From positions 1,364,001 through 1,428,000 of the forward strand of contig NC_091050.1 of NCBI RefSeq assembly GCF_963966145.1: a DNA stretch of 64,000 bases, read 5' to 3'. The DNA is from Tenebrio molitor. Lineage: Eukaryota; Arthropoda; Insecta; Coleoptera; Tenebrionidae. Position 1 is the first letter of the stretch; the number at the start of each line of letters is the position of its first letter. The translations under genes were made by a program, and so were the position numbers. The notes under the pieces were generated by a model. The model was not told the origin of the DNA. It worked only from the letters and a program-made list of their open reading frames with translations, and searched no databases. Shown here in pieces: positions 33,406 to 44,151 of the stretch.

Positions 33406-33679
33406 CTATATTTTAACCTTTCGGCTTTTTTCAATTAAAATTTTTGGATCGTGCAAACAATAGTATATGCACCTCGGGACCGCATGATTGTTACCGTTGG
33501 TGCTTTGTAGGACCCTCGGGCTTCGCCTTTGGGGCTACAAACTGCATCTCGAGTGGAAAAACAAATTAATTCGAAATCAATATGTATCATAAAAGATTGA
33601 ATTGGCTATGGTTTTTTGTCCAAGAGGAAAAAAGACCCGCTTTACTCCATGCAATCAGGGAGTAAAGTTGCTCATTATA

Positions 33680-34177
33680 CAGGCTGTTTTTCGAAGTTGA
33701 CGCGTTCCTTTTAACATGTCATAGTATGCGTTGTTCTAAAGAGTTATAGCCAAAATCACCTTAGTAAAATGTGTACGGCAATGAAGATACAATAACTTAA
33801 TTTTTTTGAAATTTGGTCCTGCTCAAATTTGCCCTGATTTGTTAGAAATTAGAATTGACAAAAAAAAATCAAAAATGAACATGGACGTTAATCAAAAATA
33901 CTGTCAGAGTTGGCATCTAATTAGCCGGAATGGCTTTATCATTACGAAAATAATGAGCTCACAGATATGTTGCTAATACATTTGCGCAATGTTATCACGC
34001 TATCTGAATGCAGCTGCGGCGTCCAGAGAGTACGCAGAGGGAGAAAACAATAAAAATATACAATCAATTATCTCCGTTAATACAAACATTTTACTTAGAA
34101 GATTTAGGCTAAAGTTCTTAAGAATAATGTATAGTACCTCGTGTTACAAGGAACGGCTCAACTTCGAAAACACCCTG
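33680..34177. mobile_element. Tc1/mariner-type MITE with ~75-bp inverted ends
   Basis: The left end CAGGCTGTTTTTCGAAGTTG and right end CAACTTCGAAAACACCCTG are inverted repeats, and imperfect similarity continues about 75 bp inward (GCGTTCCTT / AAGGAACGG, ATAGTATGC / ATGTATAGTAC). Both ends are flanked by TA (33678-33679, 34178-34179). No transposase is present. It ends only 123 nt before the start codon of the ATPase-nuclease gene and so may supply its promoter region. Confidence 0.8.
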
Positions 34178-34300
34178 TATACAGGTCATGCAAAAAATTC
34201 TATTTTAGCTGTGTTAGTTTCTTTAGTGATTGTTAGCAATAGTGTTACGTTATGTAATTTATGTCTGACTCCTTGAACCCTTTTTTTAGCATAAAACATA

Positions 34301-37300
34301 ATGCCTCGAAACAACAAAAAAGGAAAAAGAAACAAGGCTAAAGAAGAAGAACGCAAAGAGGAAATGTCATCAGCCACGAAAGATGAGGAACCATCAACGC
34401 CGTCTACCAGCCGTGATGAAATAACAGTAATTTGAAAACAACTTTCTATGCATGCTAACATTCTATCATTTCTGACATGCGGAATGTAAGAAGGGAGTAA
34501 AATTTAGGTTTAGCACCACTGAATTACACTCTTATACTGCTTCTATTATACGTATACATATTGTACAGTGTGGAAACTTTAACTGGAATAAAATTCCTAA
34601 CTTGAACATAGGCGATTTTTGAAAAAAAGCCCGAAACAGGTCGATTTTTCTTTTTTATTGCCCACATTTTGGCGCATATGGTTTTTGCGTATCTCCTGCC
34701 GGAAGTGCGCAACCACCCCGAACTTTTTGTTTCAAATGGAAGTGTATGCCAAGTGACACCTCGTTTGAAAGCCCACTTCGCAAGGAATATAATGCACTAT
34801 TTTTTTCCTGAATATTTTCAAAGCCTAATTTCATGGTTCATGCCTAATACGTTGCTTAAGGTCCTCAATATTCTTCGGTTTTAGGCATGAAGTTAGGCCA
34901 ATCACACCGGAAATGTTACAAAATGTAAGGGACGCATGTTACTATCGATTTGCAATTTGCCAACAAACCGTTTTTGTATTAAAATAGTATTCAACTTATA
35001 AAATTGGTTTTTATTTTTTAACAGTAAGCTTTGAAAGTATTCAGGAAACAAATAGTGCGTTGTATTCTTTGCGAAGTGGGCTTTCAAACGAGGTGTCCCT
35101 TGGCATACCCTTCCATAAAAAAAAAATGTTAGGGGGGTGCGCACTTCCGGGAGCAGATATTCAAAGACCAAATGCTTCAAAATGTGGGCAAGGATAAACA
35201 AAAATCGACCTATTTCGGGATTTTTTACAAAAATCACTTATGTCCAAGTTATGAATTTTATTCCAGTTAAAATTTCGACACTATATTATTGCTGCTTCTG
35301 TTACCTTCCTTGCAGTACTTTAGCTCTGTTAGTGAATTAAATTCTCTTTATGTAACAGCTGCTAAACAGTGGAAAGTTTGAATCGGATGTGTGTACATAT
35401 TACTAATTATTATGTTATTTCTATTAATGATACATTAATTAAAAAAAAATTTTTTTTCAGAACGAACCAAACCCGAAAAAATCAAAAATGGAAAAAGATC
35501 TGTCTGCTACACGTGATAAAGTGAGTTTCCTTATATTCTTCTTTCAGTCATAATGTGACTTTTCTGGGTGGTCACTTACCAAATTTTCTGTGATTACAGG
35601 GGCCAGAGAAGGGCTTCATACTTTCCTCTGACGGAAAATTTGAAGACATTTTGAATTCAGATGCGTTTGTGGACAAAACGCTGTTTATAAAAGAAGTTTT
35701 CGTTAATACTCGTAGGCCAAAAATAATGATAACAGCACCGCGAAAATTCGGGAAAAGTGTCAACTTGACCATGCTCCACCGTTTCTTAGAATTAGAAGTG
35801 AATAAGGAGACAGGAGAGCAGATAACTAAAGTTGATCTGGAAGAGGGCGACGCTGTTAGTGATACACCAAATTACAAATTGTTTACTAAAAAGCAAAATG
35901 GAGAAAAACTGGATTTAGAGATCATGAAAGATGGTGAGTTTGTGAAAACTCATTTTGGAAAGTATCCGGTCATCAATGTCAATTTCTTGTGTAATGAAAT
36001 CGTTACAAGCAAAACTAATGCTCTGAATCTTTGTAAGGAAAGTATACATAGGGCATTTCGAGCTCACCCCTACCTAAGTTCAAACTCGCAATTGGATGTT
36101 GATGATAGAAATATGTGTAAGCAATGGTGTACACAATATAGAACTAAGAGAAATCGCAGTTACAAGCAGTTCAATCTTACCGAAGTAAATTCGGGCTTGT
36201 TAAATTTGTCTGAATATTTGCACAAGTTCCATAAGAGGAAAGTGTTCGTCCTCGTTGATGAATTTGATTCAATTATTTTAGAGGCAGTTGAAAATGTGAC
36301 TGACACAGATCAGCTAAAGAACATTATTAAGATTGTTATGAATGCTATTGGCACTGTTGTGAAAGGTAATGAAGACAATCTCGCTGGAATTTTTATTACA
36401 GGAATATTAGACTTGCATGGCGCCGGCATTTCACCCTTGCTGGGTAGCTTGAAACGAGAAGTATTTGGAACGGATACGTCGCTCTTGAAGTTTTATGGAT
36501 TCAATTTGGATGAAGTGAAAAAGCTTTTTAAAACATTTTCTGTAGATGAAAAGTTAAGCGATGAGGCAATCATCAAATACAATGGTTACTATACCACAAA
36601 TGGAGAAACAGGGATCTTTAATCCATATGCAATTATCAGTTTTCTGGAGACCTACACGAGGGGAGATGAAAGTTTAAAAAATTATTGGATAGAATCTGGT
36701 TACGTTGTAGGTCTCAATAATATTTTTAAAAAGGATGATACCAGGACGATGATTGAAGATATGCTTCAAGGAAGAACGCATTCGCCTAACATGTCAGATG
36801 ATCTGGATCTGAATCTGGATAACCTAACGAATATACATATTGCAAATAGAGATTCCCGAGCTAATATTTCCAGGGACCTTGCTTGCATTTTCTTACTGCG
36901 CCAAGGTTATTTGTCATACATGGCTAGGAGTGATGCTATTGGAATTCCAGATGATCTACGATCTGTATTTATTAAAAAGATGATGAATCATTTACAACAT
37001 AATTGTGGCATAAATACTACTGCACATCAGAAATGTCAAGAGAAACTTAATAAAGTGATGAACGTTGTTAATAAAGACAAAGCAGTGTTCACGGAGGCTT
37101 TGAAATCCCTTACTGACGAACTGGGGGAGATCATTGAAACAGCATCTTTTGATCCCTGTAATGAGGCAGGGATACAAAGTGTAGTGTTAACTATAGTACA
37201 AGCTGCTGGTTACACATGTGCCGGTGAAGTCTATAATACCAAAGGGAACAGAGTGGACATAATAGGACACAAAGATCGACAAGGAATCATGATTGAATTG

Positions 37301-37624
37301 AAGTACAATAACAATGATGGTTCACGTGGTGCCGTGACACAAATTTTTACCCAAGGATACTACACGATCTTCAGAAACAAAAAGCATTATGATGATAAAA
37401 ATAATATTAAACTTCGACTTTTAATAGGGATGCATTTCACTGAGAAGAACCAAGGTTCAAAGGTAAAGGCTACTGTACATTGCCTGAGAGATTTAGAAAT
37501 CAACGAGGTTCTAAAAGAACTGAACATTGAAGAGGCGGATGGAACAGAGTGTCGCATTAAAAAGGCCTGTGCTAAGAAAGACGGCATAAACTCATTTGTT
37601 AAAAAAGCTATTCGTGTCACTTAA
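34301..37624 (+). CDS. AAA-ATPase-like / PD-(D/E)XK nuclease protein
   Basis: Three exons (34301-34426, 35461-35520, 35600-37624) join in frame to 736 aa. Residues 1-62 are a charged low-complexity leader. The ATPase-like domain (Pfam family AAA-ATPase_like by motif memory) has VDKTLFIKE, a Walker A loop APRKFGKS at 108-115 and a Walker B strand VFVLVDEFD with Asp282/Glu283. It continues with ITGILDLHGAGISPLLGSLK, FYGFNLDEV and YNGYYTTNGETGIFNPYAII, all in family order. The C-terminal part is a PD-(D/E)XK nuclease: GEVYNTKGNRVDII with Asp615, IELKY with Glu628 and Lys630, then Gln643 in AVTQIFTQGYY. All key residues are intact and the frame is open, so it looks functional. Codon use is markedly AT-rich against the GC-rich neighbours, and intron 1 contains a long inverted repeat. 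This points to horizontal or mobile origin. Its cellular role is unknown; nucleic-acid cleavage powered by NTP is the inference. Confidence 0.85.
34568..35281. repeat. Long inverted repeat, ~255-bp arms, inside intron 1 of the ATPase-nuclease gene
   Basis: The left arm 34568-34824 and right arm 35028-35281 are reverse complements with perhaps 80-85% identity and a ~200-bp spacer. Matching blocks include ACTGGAATAAAATTC / GAATTTTATTCCAGT and CGTTTGAAAGCCCACTTCGC / GCGAAGTGGGCTTTCAAACG. In outward translation both arms give a similar peptide (FAYLLPEVR and FEYLLPEVR; TPRLKAHFA in both). The pre-mRNA could fold into a long duplex. Confidence 0.85.
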
Positions 37625-37756
37625 CATTGTCACATTTTGTTAACTTCATCTCCAAAATATTTCAATTTACATTAATTTGGATTTTCTTAAGAAAGATATA
37701 CATTATCTCTAATGAAAATAGTGTTTTGTTCTTTTGTATGATAGATTTGGTTGTCT

Positions 37757-37762
37757 AATAAA
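37757..37762 (+). terminator. Poly(A) signal of the ATPase-nuclease gene
   Basis: AATAAA 133 nt after the stop codon, the first canonical hexamer, with T-rich sequence after it. Confidence 0.55.
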
Positions 37763-38047
37763 AAGGTTTTCAACAAATAAGCCAAGCTTTAAAACAAATA
37801 AAAATTCCTTTTCCCGAATCCCAACTATTCTAAAAATGGAATGCTTTTGAAAAAATACTGGAGATTGGTTCGTACTTTTTTTACATATTTCTGAATGAAA
37901 TGCTTGTAAAGCCAAGCTTAGATCAATTTTCCATATTCTGGATTCAGCTAATAATGATACATATTCTTATACCGGGACATTTTTTTAACATTGGACATAG
38001 CCCATATAGTTTATTTTTTAATCAAAGAACCACAACACCGCAATTTA
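37763..38047. other. AT-rich spacer
   Basis: No coding, RNA or repeat signal that I can identify between the 3' end of the ATPase-nuclease gene and the Harbinger-like element. Confidence 0.5.
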
Positions 38048-38875
38048 AGCTGGATTTATACTCGTTTTTCGTAAGGTCCGTATCCGTGTCCGTTAGTGAT
38101 TACGTTTCCGTAAGAAAGTTGAAAAGTGTCAATGTAAATGCACCTTTACCGTCATTATGATTGATATTTTCAAAAAAACTGTCAAATTAACTTAAGCTTG
38201 GTTATGAGTAGCTAAGGTATGGTTTAGAAATTTTGACAACTGAATGACACATCTGCCCAGTTTTCCGTGTCCCCAATAGTACGTATTCACATTTATAAAA
38301 GCGTTCTGCGTTATACGTTTTCGTTCGCGTAACGTACAAGTTGGTTTAAGTCCGACGGTACGCGCAACCAATCATATATCTCTATAGTGCGAACGGTAAC
38401 GGAGAATGACGGATTAGACCGAGCGATCATTTAAAAAATAAATCGAGTTTGCTTTGGAGCCTATGCTATAGCATGGGTTGCCATAGGTAACACGCCGACT
38501 CGATTTATTTTTTAATTGATCGCACCGTACAAGTTTTGCGTGCTCTATTTAAAGGCCTTACTTTATATTTTCGCCTTTGTCGTCGTTGGCTCCTGCGACT
38601 TGACTTTGTAAAAGGATTAATATAGCACACAAGGTCATACCTGCTACACCAATTAATAATTTGTGATGCGTTGTGCGATTTTTTTTCTCTCCTAAAAATA
38701 ATATAACCTCCTTTACGAACAACTGTCAAATTTCGTAAGGTAGAAAAAAAGTTTCACGTTGAGTCGTTAAGGGAATATAAATGCTGCAGTTAGTTCATAT
38801 TATACGTTTATGAGTGAACGTTAACGCGTACGGAAACAGATACGGAGCTTACGAAAAACGAGTATAAATCCAGCT
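38048..38875. mobile_element. PIF/Harbinger-like non-autonomous element
   Basis: 828 bp with inverted ends of about 40 bp: AGCTGGATTTATACTCGTTT on the left and AAACGAGTATAAATCCAGCT on the right, continuing through TCGTAAG / CTTACGA and CCGTATC / GATACGG. Both ends abut TTA (38045-38047 and 38876-38878), the 3-bp duplication typical of PIF/Harbinger. On the minus strand 38729-38505 encodes RRKYKVRPLNRARKT, which resembles the WVRPLN-type N-terminal motif of Harbinger nucleases, so an internal remnant is kept. A separate hairpin (TTAAAAAATAAATCGAG / CTCGATTTATTTTTTAA) lies inside at about 38430-38516. Confidence 0.75.
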
Positions 38876-38878
38876 TTA

Positions 38879-40238
38879 CACCCAAAATAGAGCTGACAAC
38901 ATTGTACACTTTTGACATATGGTGAAAAATCTCATCATATAAAAATTGAGGTTATTAGTGATATTAGTAGCGCAGCATGTTAATAAAGTTAATAACAACT
39001 AATTTGAGAGTTTAATAAATGTCTTACTTTGCGAGGCATTTCAAATTTTAGCTGCGAGTTTGCGTACTTTCAAGGACATTAAAAATGACAGACGTTGGCT
39101 GGTATAGCCAATAGATATCATTAAATTTCCTAAATTTAGTAAAATTTTATATTTACAAACCTAAATCAACAGGTCGTGGTTCTTTGATTAAAAAATAGAC
39201 TATACTTATTCCCTATACGCCGTGCCAAACCCAAATAACCACCACCTGTTGAATTATGTTGGTGAAAACAAAATTACACTAATAAAATAAGTGTATATAC
39301 TCAATTTCATATAAATGTGCATCTAAGCAAGCCATGAAAATCTGATTTTCTGTTGGTAGTAAAGCTAAAGCTAGTGATTTTGACTTTCAAAGTTGCTTGC
39401 TCTGCGCGAACCCGATTTGACTAATTTTTCAGTTTTTGTCCATTTTAACATTGCTGATTTCAAAAGCAATGTTACGTCTTTTTACTGATTAAATTGAAGT
39501 AATTCTTATTTGTTTTTGTCTTTGTATTTTTACCAAGTAAAGATTTATTGGACATGACCTTCATAAATGCGACTTTTGTAATGTAACTAAATTAAAGGTG
39601 CTTTTACAAATGCACAGCTCACTTGATGAACATTTATATGAAATCAATTATAATGGCAAATTTGACATACAGTTTCAGTTGCCTGTACAGTGTACACAAA
39701 ATCTAGTTATAAAAACGTCAACAAGAAAAGTTTGGTTATGTTAATGGAGTTAAATTCTTTTCTTTCCAAACAATAATTAACAATACCGTGCTTCTCTCTG
39801 GCCGTTAACAATATTCTTTTATGTTTCATATCTTTTTCTTGTTCAGTCATTTCGTGTAAGTAATACGTACTTTGAATGAAAGAAAGCGAATTTATTAAAC
39901 TTAACTTCAAATTTTAAGTTTAAAATGTTTGCGTTAAAGTAAAAATTACTAGTCTCAGAACGGCAGTGCGGCAACTTGCAAGCACTTTGACAGTGCGGGA
40001 GTTTAGTAAATGGATAATATTTCTGGATTAGCAGTTGGGAACATTCGCATTCAAAATGTTTAGTGACTTTTGTGATGACACCAAGAAAAAGTTGGTGACA
40101 ATGCATTTTTGCCACTGATGCTGCCCTCTATGATTTTCTCCTGTAAGCATAGATTAAGAAGGGTAAGTAAATTTGGTTCCAGCCCCTGATCTGATTGTTG
40201 TGGTTGGTTGTGGTGTTAATTTCTGATTCTATCTAAAA
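38879..40238. other. Intergenic region before Cwc15
   Basis: AT-rich, with only short unconvincing frames. A 22-bp motif containing CCACCTGTTGAATTATGTTG at about 39240 recurs at about 57742. A partial inverse (AACAGGTCGTGG) lies at 39168, so a decayed inverted-repeat element of about 90 bp is likely there. The Cwc15 promoter should lie near 40100-40238; no core element stands out. Confidence 0.45.
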
Positions 40239-40938
40239 ATGACGACAGCCGCAAGGCCCACGTTCGAGCCAGCCCGCGGGGGCCAAGGCCGCAACGAGAA
40301 GGACCTGAGCGCCATATCCCGTCAATACTCCAGTCGCGATCTGCCAGGACACACCAAACTAAAATACAGGTAAACATAACCTCAACCTCTCGCTTTCTCC
40401 TAAAAGAAACGGTTGCAGAGAGCACGGACAAGGCACGGTCGAGGAGGTCCGCTCGCGCGACTTCCGCAAAGAGCTCGAGGAACGCGAACGCGACTCAAAA
40501 GGGTCGCGAGGACCGCGTACTTCCGACCACAAGCGACTGAAATTGGATCAAGTGCCAGCGGCCAGTCTGGACGCGGACGACCCACTAGACGAGGAGGATT
40601 CGGATTCGAGCGACAGCGAAGACGACATGGAGTCGCTGCTCGCGGAACTGAACAAAATCAAGAAGGAGAGGGCTATGGACCAAGCTAAGAAAGAGATCGA
40701 GAAGAGACAAGAGGAAGAGAGGATCCGGATGGAGAACATCTTGAGTGGGAACCCCCTGCTCACGCATTACTCAGCAGGGGCTGCCAAGACTGATCACAAG
40801 GTAAAGAGGAGGTGGGATGATGATGTTGTTTTCAAAAACTGTGCAAGATCAGAGCCTGAGAAGAAGACATCTGTATTCATCAATGACTCACTTAGATCAG
40901 ACTTTCATAAAAAGTTCATGGAAAAGTATGTCAAGTAA
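40239..40938 (+). CDS. Cwc15: Cwc15 (Cwf15) spliceosome component
   Basis: Two exons, 40239-40369 and 40419-40938, join in frame to 216 aa. The N-terminus MTTAARPTFEPARGGQG with ISRQYSSRDLPGHTKLKYR and the C-terminus SDFHKKFMEKYVK are the conserved ends of Cwc15. Between them are a Ser/Asp-rich acidic segment (DEEDSDSSDSEDD, about residues 115-130), a long charged coiled-coil helix (LLAELNKIKKERAMDQAKKE) and the conserved NPLL and RRWDDDVVFKN motifs. Cwc15 is a nuclear protein of the Prp19/CDC5L-associated complex present in activated spliceosomes. The length is close to that of animal orthologues (about 220-260 aa). Confidence 0.96.
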
Positions 40939-41141
40939 TTTGTTGCAAGTGGAAGTTTGTTTAGTTCTAAGAATTTTTGTACAATTATTTTATTGATTAG
41001 GGGTTGACATGATTTAGAAATAAAAATCTGTTTCATCTTCCATGTCTTAAATAAGTGAGTGCAGATGGACACAGTGAGGGTGCTGCCAGTAACATTCTTG
41101 TACTGGTTCAAATTGTGTAGGATAATTTAATATTGTATTTA

Positions 41142-41147
41142 AATAAA
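41142..41147 (+). terminator. Poly(A) signal of Cwc15
   Basis: AATAAA 204 nt after the stop codon, the first canonical hexamer downstream. From here to 41728 I see nothing except a short domainless frame at 41203-41406. Confidence 0.65.
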
Positions 41148-41728
41148 GATTTATCACAGAGTAACATGTTTTTATTAATTAAACAATTTTTGAGTCGCAG
41201 TTTTGCACAGAAAAATTGTTCAAACGAGTTTATTCGCAGACGCACGAGTGCAAAAGGTAAACATCCGTTCATCGGGTCTTTTCTCTCACTGGTGTAATGT
41301 TGGTTGCCAACCCTTCTTAAATAATTTATTTATAACAGTAATAAATGCAACCCACAATACATTTCCAAAGTTAACGGATTCATGTCTGGTGCTATTATTT
41401 TGGTAGAAAACTGTCTTGATTTATTCTGTTTTTGAATCATTGATTAAGTTCTCATTTCTCTCTTGTGTTTAGATTTCGTAATTTGCAGAGTAAAGCTTTC
41501 GTTCGATCGATCTTAAATTAAGACATTATAAGTGGTGGTTAATAATAAATAGATAGCTTAAAGAAACAATCAAAAGAGTAAATATTGAGAGAGTAGGACC
41601 TATCGATTTAACCATTTAACATTAGTAGAATAATAATTGGGGTGTAATAGTTGATATTGGCCTTGGAGAGAAACGTTACCTCAGTCCTGCTTTGAACACG
41701 TACCCCAAGCTGAGCGAGTGATGTGGAA

Positions 41729-43260
41729 ATGGGAGACCCCCAAACCCCCACAACCACCCCGACCTCGGTCATCCCTCAAGACTCGCTCAAAATCCTCTAC
41801 CTGATGACCTTCGGCGTGATGCGTCTCAGGTTCGTCAAGTTCATCTTGATCACGATCTTCATCTGCCACAGCTCGATCAGCGTTGTCCAAATCGTGGACA
41901 TGCTGGTGACGTTTGACGGGAACCAGTTGCTGCAATACGGGCCCCTCTTCTTGGTCAGCTGCTCGGTACGTTCCTTTTGTACTCTTCCAGTTGTTTTCAC
42001 GCCAGTTTCAGTCTTTGGCGACGGTTTCGTCCGTGCTCTCCGCCGAGAAACTGCTGTCAAAGCTCTTCGTCAAACTGGCGATCTCCAGATTCCGGTCGCG
42101 GAGTCGGTTTCCGCCGGAGATCACCGACAAGATTTTGGCGGAGTCGAGGAGGGTCACCGTTTGGTCCATCGTCGTCTTGGGGGTCCTGCTCACGTTTTCC
42201 ACCATCAACGTACCGCTCTTCGGCGACAAGAACATCTACGGGGTGATGCTCTTCCGCAGGAGCTTTGGCAATGTCGCGAACTTCTTCTGCTTCGTTTACT
42301 ACATGACGATTCCGGTTTTGGCCTACGTGGTCTTTATCAACGCAGGCGTCATCATCTACACTCTGATGCACCTCAGGTTCTACATCTTCAGCATCAACAA
42401 CCATCTCGAGCGCATGTCCCTTAACTACGACATAATCGTGGATGATTACGCCAAACTGAAGGATGAAAAGTACCAAAAGAAGGTTTTCGAAGACTTGAAG
42501 ATTTGTATAATGCGTCACCAGGCGATAAAAATGTTTAGATTTTTTCAGGTGGAGGGCTGTTTAATTCATTCGAGTTTTTCAGGATTCAAAAGAAATTGAA
42601 CGAGAAGCTTCTTCCATATTTGATTTTGTTTCTCTATTTGGGCGTAGCAGCCATAATTATCATGCTCTTCAACATCTTGGTTGTGAGTGAAAGTTAACTC
42701 GTCGCAACTGGGGATTTTCAGTGTCATTTTTAGGATTCAAGCAAATTTGGTTATTTTGTCGCGATCGGGAGTATGTTGGTATCTGTCGCGCCACCGGCTT
42801 TAGTAGTACAGGCTGGCCAAGCTCTCAAGAATGAAGTAATTATCTACCATATTCCGCATTGATGCAGACCCTTGAGCTCACAATTATTTTCTATACTAAC
42901 ATTTAGATAACAGGATAAAATAGTACGGACACTGGAGCTCAAGCGTCCTAAAACAATCGTTTTTATTTTCTAAAATATTTTTTGTAGTATGACAAGATGT
43001 TCAAAAATACACTGAATTTTCCATGGTTAGTTTGGGGCCCGAAGAATAGAAAACTGTTGTTAATCTTTATGCTAAATCTTCAAAAATCTTTTTTTCTAGG
43101 TCAACCAGGCCTAGTTCTCTGTGAATTTTCATTCATTCCGACGGTAGAAATATAGTGAATGTATAACTAATTATAACGTAATCATTTTTTTTTATTTCAG
43201 ATAATGAGTTTTGTCTGGACCGTTTCCACGTTCATTGTGCAAGTTGCATCAAATAAATAA
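41729..43260 (+). CDS. Insect odorant receptor (7tm_6 family)
   Basis: Six exons rebuilt by hand join to 391 aa: 41729-41965, 42012-42532, 42583-42682, 42734-42835, 42988-43143 and 43201-43260. The length is that of a full odorant receptor. Hydrophobic segments include LRFVKFILITIFICHSS, TVWSIVVLGVLLTFSTI, YYMTIPVLAYVVFINAGVII, YLILFLYLGVAAIIIMLFN and FVAIGSMLVSVAPPALVV. Family motifs are LRFYIFSINNHLERM, the KICIMRHQ block before TM5, GQALKNE after TM6, and WGPKNRKLLLIFMLNLQK before TM7. The last exon gives a final TM7 segment. Such receptors form ligand-gated channels with Orco in sensory-neuron dendrites. Exon 2 could start at 42006 instead of 42012 (tandem acceptors), and its end at a GTTTAG donor was chosen because it alone keeps frame. 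The start ATG has an in-frame weaker context, so the first few residues are uncertain. Confidence 0.85.
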
Positions 43261-43784
43261 ACAATTACATATTTTACTTGTTGAATAAATACACATTTTT
43301 AGAATGTTTTGACTTGAGTAGGTACTACGTTGACTTTTATTTTTCGTATTTGTACTATTTTTACAACTTTAACGCCACCGCGATGACGATTTCAAGACAC
43401 CTCTTTGTGGTTCTTCGTTTTGTTGACTTGCTCAGTGCTCACCATTTGAATACTTTTCTGTGTTTCATTTTTACTTCTAAAACGTAATTTGCGTTTTTCT
43501 GCGGTGACTGTATCAGATCGTTCTTGAATCAAATCTTTCAATTCTTTTAAAAGACGCTGGATAGAACCCGGAGTCGACCTGGAGTCACCTAAAGCCAACC
43601 CGGACTCAACCGGAGCCGACCCGGAGCGAACCCGGTGCTACGACAACGGGCCCGGACTTTCCAAAAGGACAACGGGGGCTGATCTTCCAAAAATCGACAA
43701 CGGGCTCAGACCTCGTTTCACTCGCGTTCTAAACTGGGCCACTCATGCCAAGAAAGGACCAATTTACACACGAACTCGTTAAAT

Positions 43785-43922
43785 AATAGTATATTAAAAG
43801 ACAAGTTTCATAAGACCAGTCTTGAAGCACGAATTCAAGATTAAAAAACGAGTGGCATAGCCACGAGTTATTTTAAAGAATGAGTGCTTCAAGGTCTTAT
43901 GAAACGAGTTTTTTATACTATT
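43785..43922. repeat. 138-bp hairpin element with AATAGTATA ends
   Basis: Begins AATAGTATA and ends TATACTATT. The stem continues with GTTTCATAAGACC / GGTCTTATGAAAC, TTGAAGCAC / GTGCTTCAA and AACGAGTGGC / GCCACGAGTT around a tiny apex (ATA). No coding capacity. Confidence 0.85.
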
Positions 43923-44070
43923 TTTTGTAATTTGCCCCTTTTAAGTCGTTTTTAAACAAAAATGTTTACTTTCCTCGATTTAAGTAAGAATTTTTGTGGC
44001 GGTTGGTAATGTCTTAATTTTAAAAGTGAAAACCTTTTGTTTTATCCAACTTCTGCCACAAAACACGAAT

Positions 44071-44151
44071 ATGGAAGATAATCTTTCATGTACGCCCGCT
44101 GAAATACATGAAATTGCCAAAAATACGGTCGCGAATTTGTTGCCTGATAAA
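44071..44151 (+). pseudogene. Crypton-like recombinase N-terminal stub
   Basis: A 26-codon frame, with SCTPAEIHEIAKNTVANLLP near its start, then a stop. The EI-EIAK-T--NLLP-K pattern is the usual opening of the SAM-like domain in Crypton-type tyrosine-recombinase ORFs repeated in insect genomes, where it continues KS-xx-Y-xx-Y-xx-F-xx-W. Here it stops immediately after LLPDK, so the remainder has been lost. Assignment is from motif memory on a short sequence. Confidence 0.45.

Larger units (their letters stand above)
27965..34300. other. Repeat-rich intergenic region between DOCK and the ATPase-nuclease gene
   Basis: About 6.3 kb with no intact gene. It begins with the DOCK 3' UTR (AATAAA at 28427-28432 and 28754-28759). 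It then holds a THAP-like stub, a broken transposon-type ORF, several hairpins and palindromes, a direct repeat and a MITE, each listed separately. The 30.1-31.1 kb part and the stretch 31402-32285 show no recognisable gene. The latter includes a 14-bp inverted pair GCCCGATTTCAAGT (31901) and ACTTGAAATCGGGC (32047), probably another decayed foldback. Confidence 0.6.
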
